Below are positions 60,927 to 64,000 of a stretch of 64,000 nt of DNA, piece by piece. Each line of letters starts with the position of its first letter. The first letter of the stretch is position 1. Both the position numbers and the translations under genes were made by a program. Origin of the DNA: Micromussa lordhowensis (taxonomy: Eukaryota > Cnidaria > Anthozoa > Scleractinia > Lobophylliidae); NCBI GenBank assembly GCA_964020085.1, contig OZ026596.1, positions 41,326,043-41,390,042 on the forward strand, given 5' to 3'. Under the pieces are notes generated by a model. That model was not told where the DNA came from and did not search any database. It saw nothing but the letters and a program-made list of their open reading frames with translations.

Positions 60927-62904
60927 AATTGGAAAATAGAGAATACAGGTAATGATTTATAATCTTTTTACATCAATGAGGCAAATAATCTGTCCCCTGG
61001 AAGTGTCACTCTAAAGTTCAACAAAAACCGGGAAAAGGAGTACAGGAAAAGAAAAAGGAGAGAGACCACTAGAGCATATAAAAGAAAGAGAATAGTTAGG
61101 AAGAAAGCTAGAAATTCAGAGACAGGCCAGGCAGCAGTACTTGAAGGAACAACCTACCAGAGTGGTGTGCAGTTTAGTACTGATCAACCAGATGTAGCAT
61201 CCATTCCTACTTCTAGATTCTTCTTCTACTACTAGATTCAAATTTTAACACTGTTTAATATGGTAACAATAATAGTTAAGTCACATATGGGAATTTGAAG
61301 GTTCACTCGTTTAAAATTTAATCAGAAGAACAGCTTGAAGCAAATGTGGTATCCTATTTAGCTTTTCCACTACTCCATGTAAAGTCCTCTTAACTTAAGT
61401 TTCCATGAAATTAATGACTTGTTTGGAATACAATAACTAGCCTTAAGTATACTTTTAAATAATTTTTGTTCTTGGTGGATTTTCCAAGCAAAAGAAATAA
61501 ATGCACAGCATGATTGTGTCTCTTACGAAATCAACATATTGCCTATCGTAAATTCGCCAACCATTGTTTTGAGGTAAACACTGAAATCACACGTCAACTA
61601 AATAATAATTATGCTGTTAAGAAAAAAAAGATAATGAAAAAATATTATTATTCAGAGTAAATGTATAATAACTTACTGCTGTCTTTCTTTGGCAGGTCTG
61701 AATAATGTAGAGATTTGCCAGTTATTGGCAGTGCAGTGCGCAGGGCAACAACAGACCTTTGATAGATATGTTTTGCCCAAGAATGGAATTTCCAAACAGG
61801 CCTCCCAAGCAAACAAACTGACCATTGTAGCTGGGCAGTTCCTATACAAATCAAAGCTGGTTAAATCCATTACCCTAGCAGAATGTTTACAGGACTTCAT
61901 TACATACCTTAAGTCATTTAAGAGTAAAATTATCCTTATAGCCCATAATGGCAAAGTGTTCGACTCTAGGATTTTGGTCAAGGCAATAATAGCGAATAAC
62001 ATGCTAAGTGAGCTACAGTCAGTACTAACAGGATTCATAGACACTTTGCCCATGGTAAAGACATTATTGCCAGACAGAAGTTCCTACAAACAAGAAGAAC
62101 TGGGGAGGGGCTGCCTAAACAAAACATACGATGCCTATAATGGCCTTGAGGATGTGAAATCCTTAAGAGATCTGCTTCTTCATCTAAAACCTCAGAAGTC
62201 TGTCCTTTCTCTGCACAGCTTCCATGTAGACTTTGTCTGTGCGTCTCTGCAACATCATGCCAGGATGACCACTAATTTCCCCTCCTTCAAAGATATGGTA
62301 TCAAAGAAAGTACTATCAAAAGCAATGGCACAAAAAATTGCTGGTTCAGGTTTAAATCTTCAGCAATTATGACTTATTCATGCTCAAGGTGGATATGATG
62401 GTCTGCACAGTGTACTAAGTGCAAAACAAAGGGGCCACAAAGGTAAATGTCGAGTGACTGCTTCCAAGAAGGTCTTGAGAACACTATCTGACCATCTGGC
62501 AAAAGAATAAATACCAGTATGTAATGCTTTCAAATGGTTTACCATGAAACATCCTATGAGTCACTTGTATTTCAGACAAGTCTTTGGGAAAGTGTATATC
62601 AAAGCCTCTTTAAAGCCAGCTTGTTATATTTTGGGCATATTAATATTACAAGGGTTGCAAAAAAGATTTTTGAGGAGTTTGTATATTGCATAACATGGCA
62701 TAAATTTTAAAACAATCCCTACTGGCAGATATTTTGTTATCAATGACTTGTTCTTCGTGACATTTATCAATTTATCAGTTTATTATCAGTTGCAGGATTT
62801 AAGTGTTGAGAAGTAAGATTTGACAATCTGAAATCCTGTTGTGAAAACCATTTTCTCTTTTTTCTTCTCCCAAGCTACTAACTGATGGTTTGCTTTTATA
62901 TAGG

Positions 62905-62985
62905 AATTTACGGCATTGGAAAATGAAACATTCAACAAAAACTGGGAAAGGGAACACAGAAAAGAAAAGGAGAGAGACCACTAGG
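62905..62985 (+). repeat. Partial duplicate of the basic exon at ~61015
   Basis: TTCAACAAAAACTGGGAAAG through GAGAGAGACCACTAG repeats 61016-61078 with few changes. It is a copied exon fragment of the decayed gene and now ends in TAG. Confidence 0.7.
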
Positions 62986-64000
62986 CATTAGAAGATGAAA
63001 ATGTTCATGCGATAAATGAAAGTAAAGCAATTATTAAGAAAATGAGACACTGTGGAGATTGTGAATAATTTGTCTGAGAAAGTCGCTTTTTGAGCCAGAA
63101 ACCCTTACATGATTTTTTTGGCAATGCTTCGGTCAAGAAGGTTGTGTGTATACATGTACCAAGAAAATACAAGTGACACGTGGGATGTTGCCTGGTATAC
63201 AGATTTTTAATTGTTTTGGACTATCTATATACTGTAAATCCTCAAAGCACCTCCCCTCAATAAGTGCCCCTTCAAATAAGCACCCCTTCTGTCAGCACCC
63301 CCTCCCCTCCCCTTGCTTTGTAGAAGAGTGCTGAGACAACAATAGGATGTCTAATTACAACAGATGGTTGGGAAGTTCGACTGACTCATTGCCTAAAGCC
63401 CAAACTACCTTGTGCAGCAGGCCTAGACTGGCTAAAGGGGTTACATTATGTAGTTCTTCAAGAGAGAGGGGATCTTTCTGAGACTTCTGAGGGACTGACA
63501 CATAAATTACATTACAAAAACCAATCATATCTGACCATGATTTGGGAAAAGTTAAATAACTGCCCCCCCCCCCCTCCCTAAACAGTATAGCTAGCTATAG
63601 ATCACTTGACTTGCAAATATAGGGCTCTGGATGCCAATGTGATTAAGGCAACATGAGTTGACGTGGTTATCCTATTTTTAGTGGAAATAATTTTAGTTTA
63701 TGAGAAACCACTAAAGCAATGGTATCAAGTATATATTCTGTATGCAAGGCAGTTAAAGATAAGAAACCATTTTGTGATGTAGAGATAGTTTTCAGAAAGT
63801 AGATACTGTAAGTTTTTCGTTTTAGCAGAAATAAAATTAATAGATTTATCTTTCAATAATCTTATGGCAAGGATCAGTCATTCAGTGTTCTACTGTTTCC
63901 TTGCAAAGAAAAAAATAAAGAAAGCTTAACTAATTATGACAGATTGATGAGACATGGTAATATCAAGCATACAGGTACATCCATGTGCGTTTATCACAAT
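62986..64000. other. Non-coding end of window
   Basis: No gene seen. 63230-63310 has repeated CACCCC / ATAAGTGCCCCTTCAAATA units of a dispersed repeat type common in corals. 63562-63580 is a C-rich run. Confidence 0.4.

Larger units (their letters stand above)
56079..62510 (+). pseudogene. Decayed gene: DDE-transposase-like and DEDD-exonuclease-like
   Basis: Exons: about 56079-56221 (GSRTGGVLSYAVRSKTCRVC); 56704-57060, resuming after the Merlin insert to 60194 (NIIMDGETTTISHIHQNV, SDIGHVKKALHGHLL, SLPHGKDLEGE); 60313-60448 (YADKLAPLGSTQPNESFNN then TAA and a frame change); about 60966-61234 (basic); 61696-62510, with a TGA at 62370-62372. The middle resembles a Mutator-like DDE core (DGETTT as first Asp). 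The last exon resembles a DEDD exonuclease (IAHNGKVFDSRIL, YNGLEDVKSLRDLL), but its first catalytic motif is not seen. This exon order is known to me from cnidarian gene models. Several lesions make it non-functional. Confidence 0.6.

Noticed and set aside
63230..63310. Coding sequence in a Cys/Pro-rich ORF near the window end
   Set aside because: It is a translation of a dispersed CACCCC/ATAAGTGCCCC repeat.

Overview
The window is eukaryotic nuclear DNA, most likely from a cnidarian or another marine invertebrate. The clues are spliced exons with GT/AG borders, LINE retrotransposons with poly-A tails, a 20-bp minisatellite beside an assembly gap, and several Polinton/adintovirus-type elements of the kind common in cnidarian genomes. 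The taxon is an inference; no rRNA or mitochondrial marker is present. Most of the window is a stack of mobile and virus-derived elements.

Layout. (A) 1-7362 and 36971-about 39400 are two halves of one endogenous adintovirus/Polinton-like provirus. Its left end is outside the window and its right end was not located. It carries a 5'-truncated chromodomain integrase, two tandem minor-capsid-like genes (the second frameshifted), small basic core-like proteins, a double jelly-roll-type major capsid protein, an adenain-type protease, an FtsK/HerA-type ATPase, a two-TM protein and a PLA2-like protein. (B) 7367-36966 is a 29.6-kb insertion in a small basic gene of A. It has inverted ends, a candidate 4-bp ACGT duplication and arrays of a roughly 32-bp palindrome next to each end. 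(C) 13254-33532 is a complete 20,279-bp Polinton inserted in an exon-like part of B. It has 232-bp terminal inverted repeats that look identical and a 6-bp duplication AGCTTC.

Element C encodes the full Polinton set: protein-primed PolB, integrase, packaging ATPase, protease, major and minor capsid proteins, PLA2-like protein and fibre-like proteins. It also encodes two proteins better known from large DNA viruses or cells: a VLTF3-like late transcription factor (32296-33285) and an eIF1/SUI1-like translation initiation factor (13997-14257). Most C genes start at an AT-rich ATATA motif directly abutting the ATG, which resembles late promoters of large DNA viruses. C may therefore bring its own expression-control module. 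Its integrase frame lacks an ATG before the first catalytic Asp and runs into the PLA2 gene through an A11 run in the -1 frame.

Right third. A decayed multi-exon gene on the minus strand (40622-48318) carries a near-intact L1/Tx1-type LINE (41384-46530, 12-bp target duplication) in an intron. Then come a 4.8-kb 20-bp minisatellite (48968-53796), a 200-N gap, a palindromic array, a 5'-truncated LINE (54236-55950), and a decayed plus-strand gene with DDE-transposase-like and DEDD-exonuclease-like parts (56079-62510). A 3.0-kb Merlin-type DNA transposon (57061-60066) sits inside an exon of that gene. The last kilobase shows only low-complexity and interspersed-repeat-like sequence.
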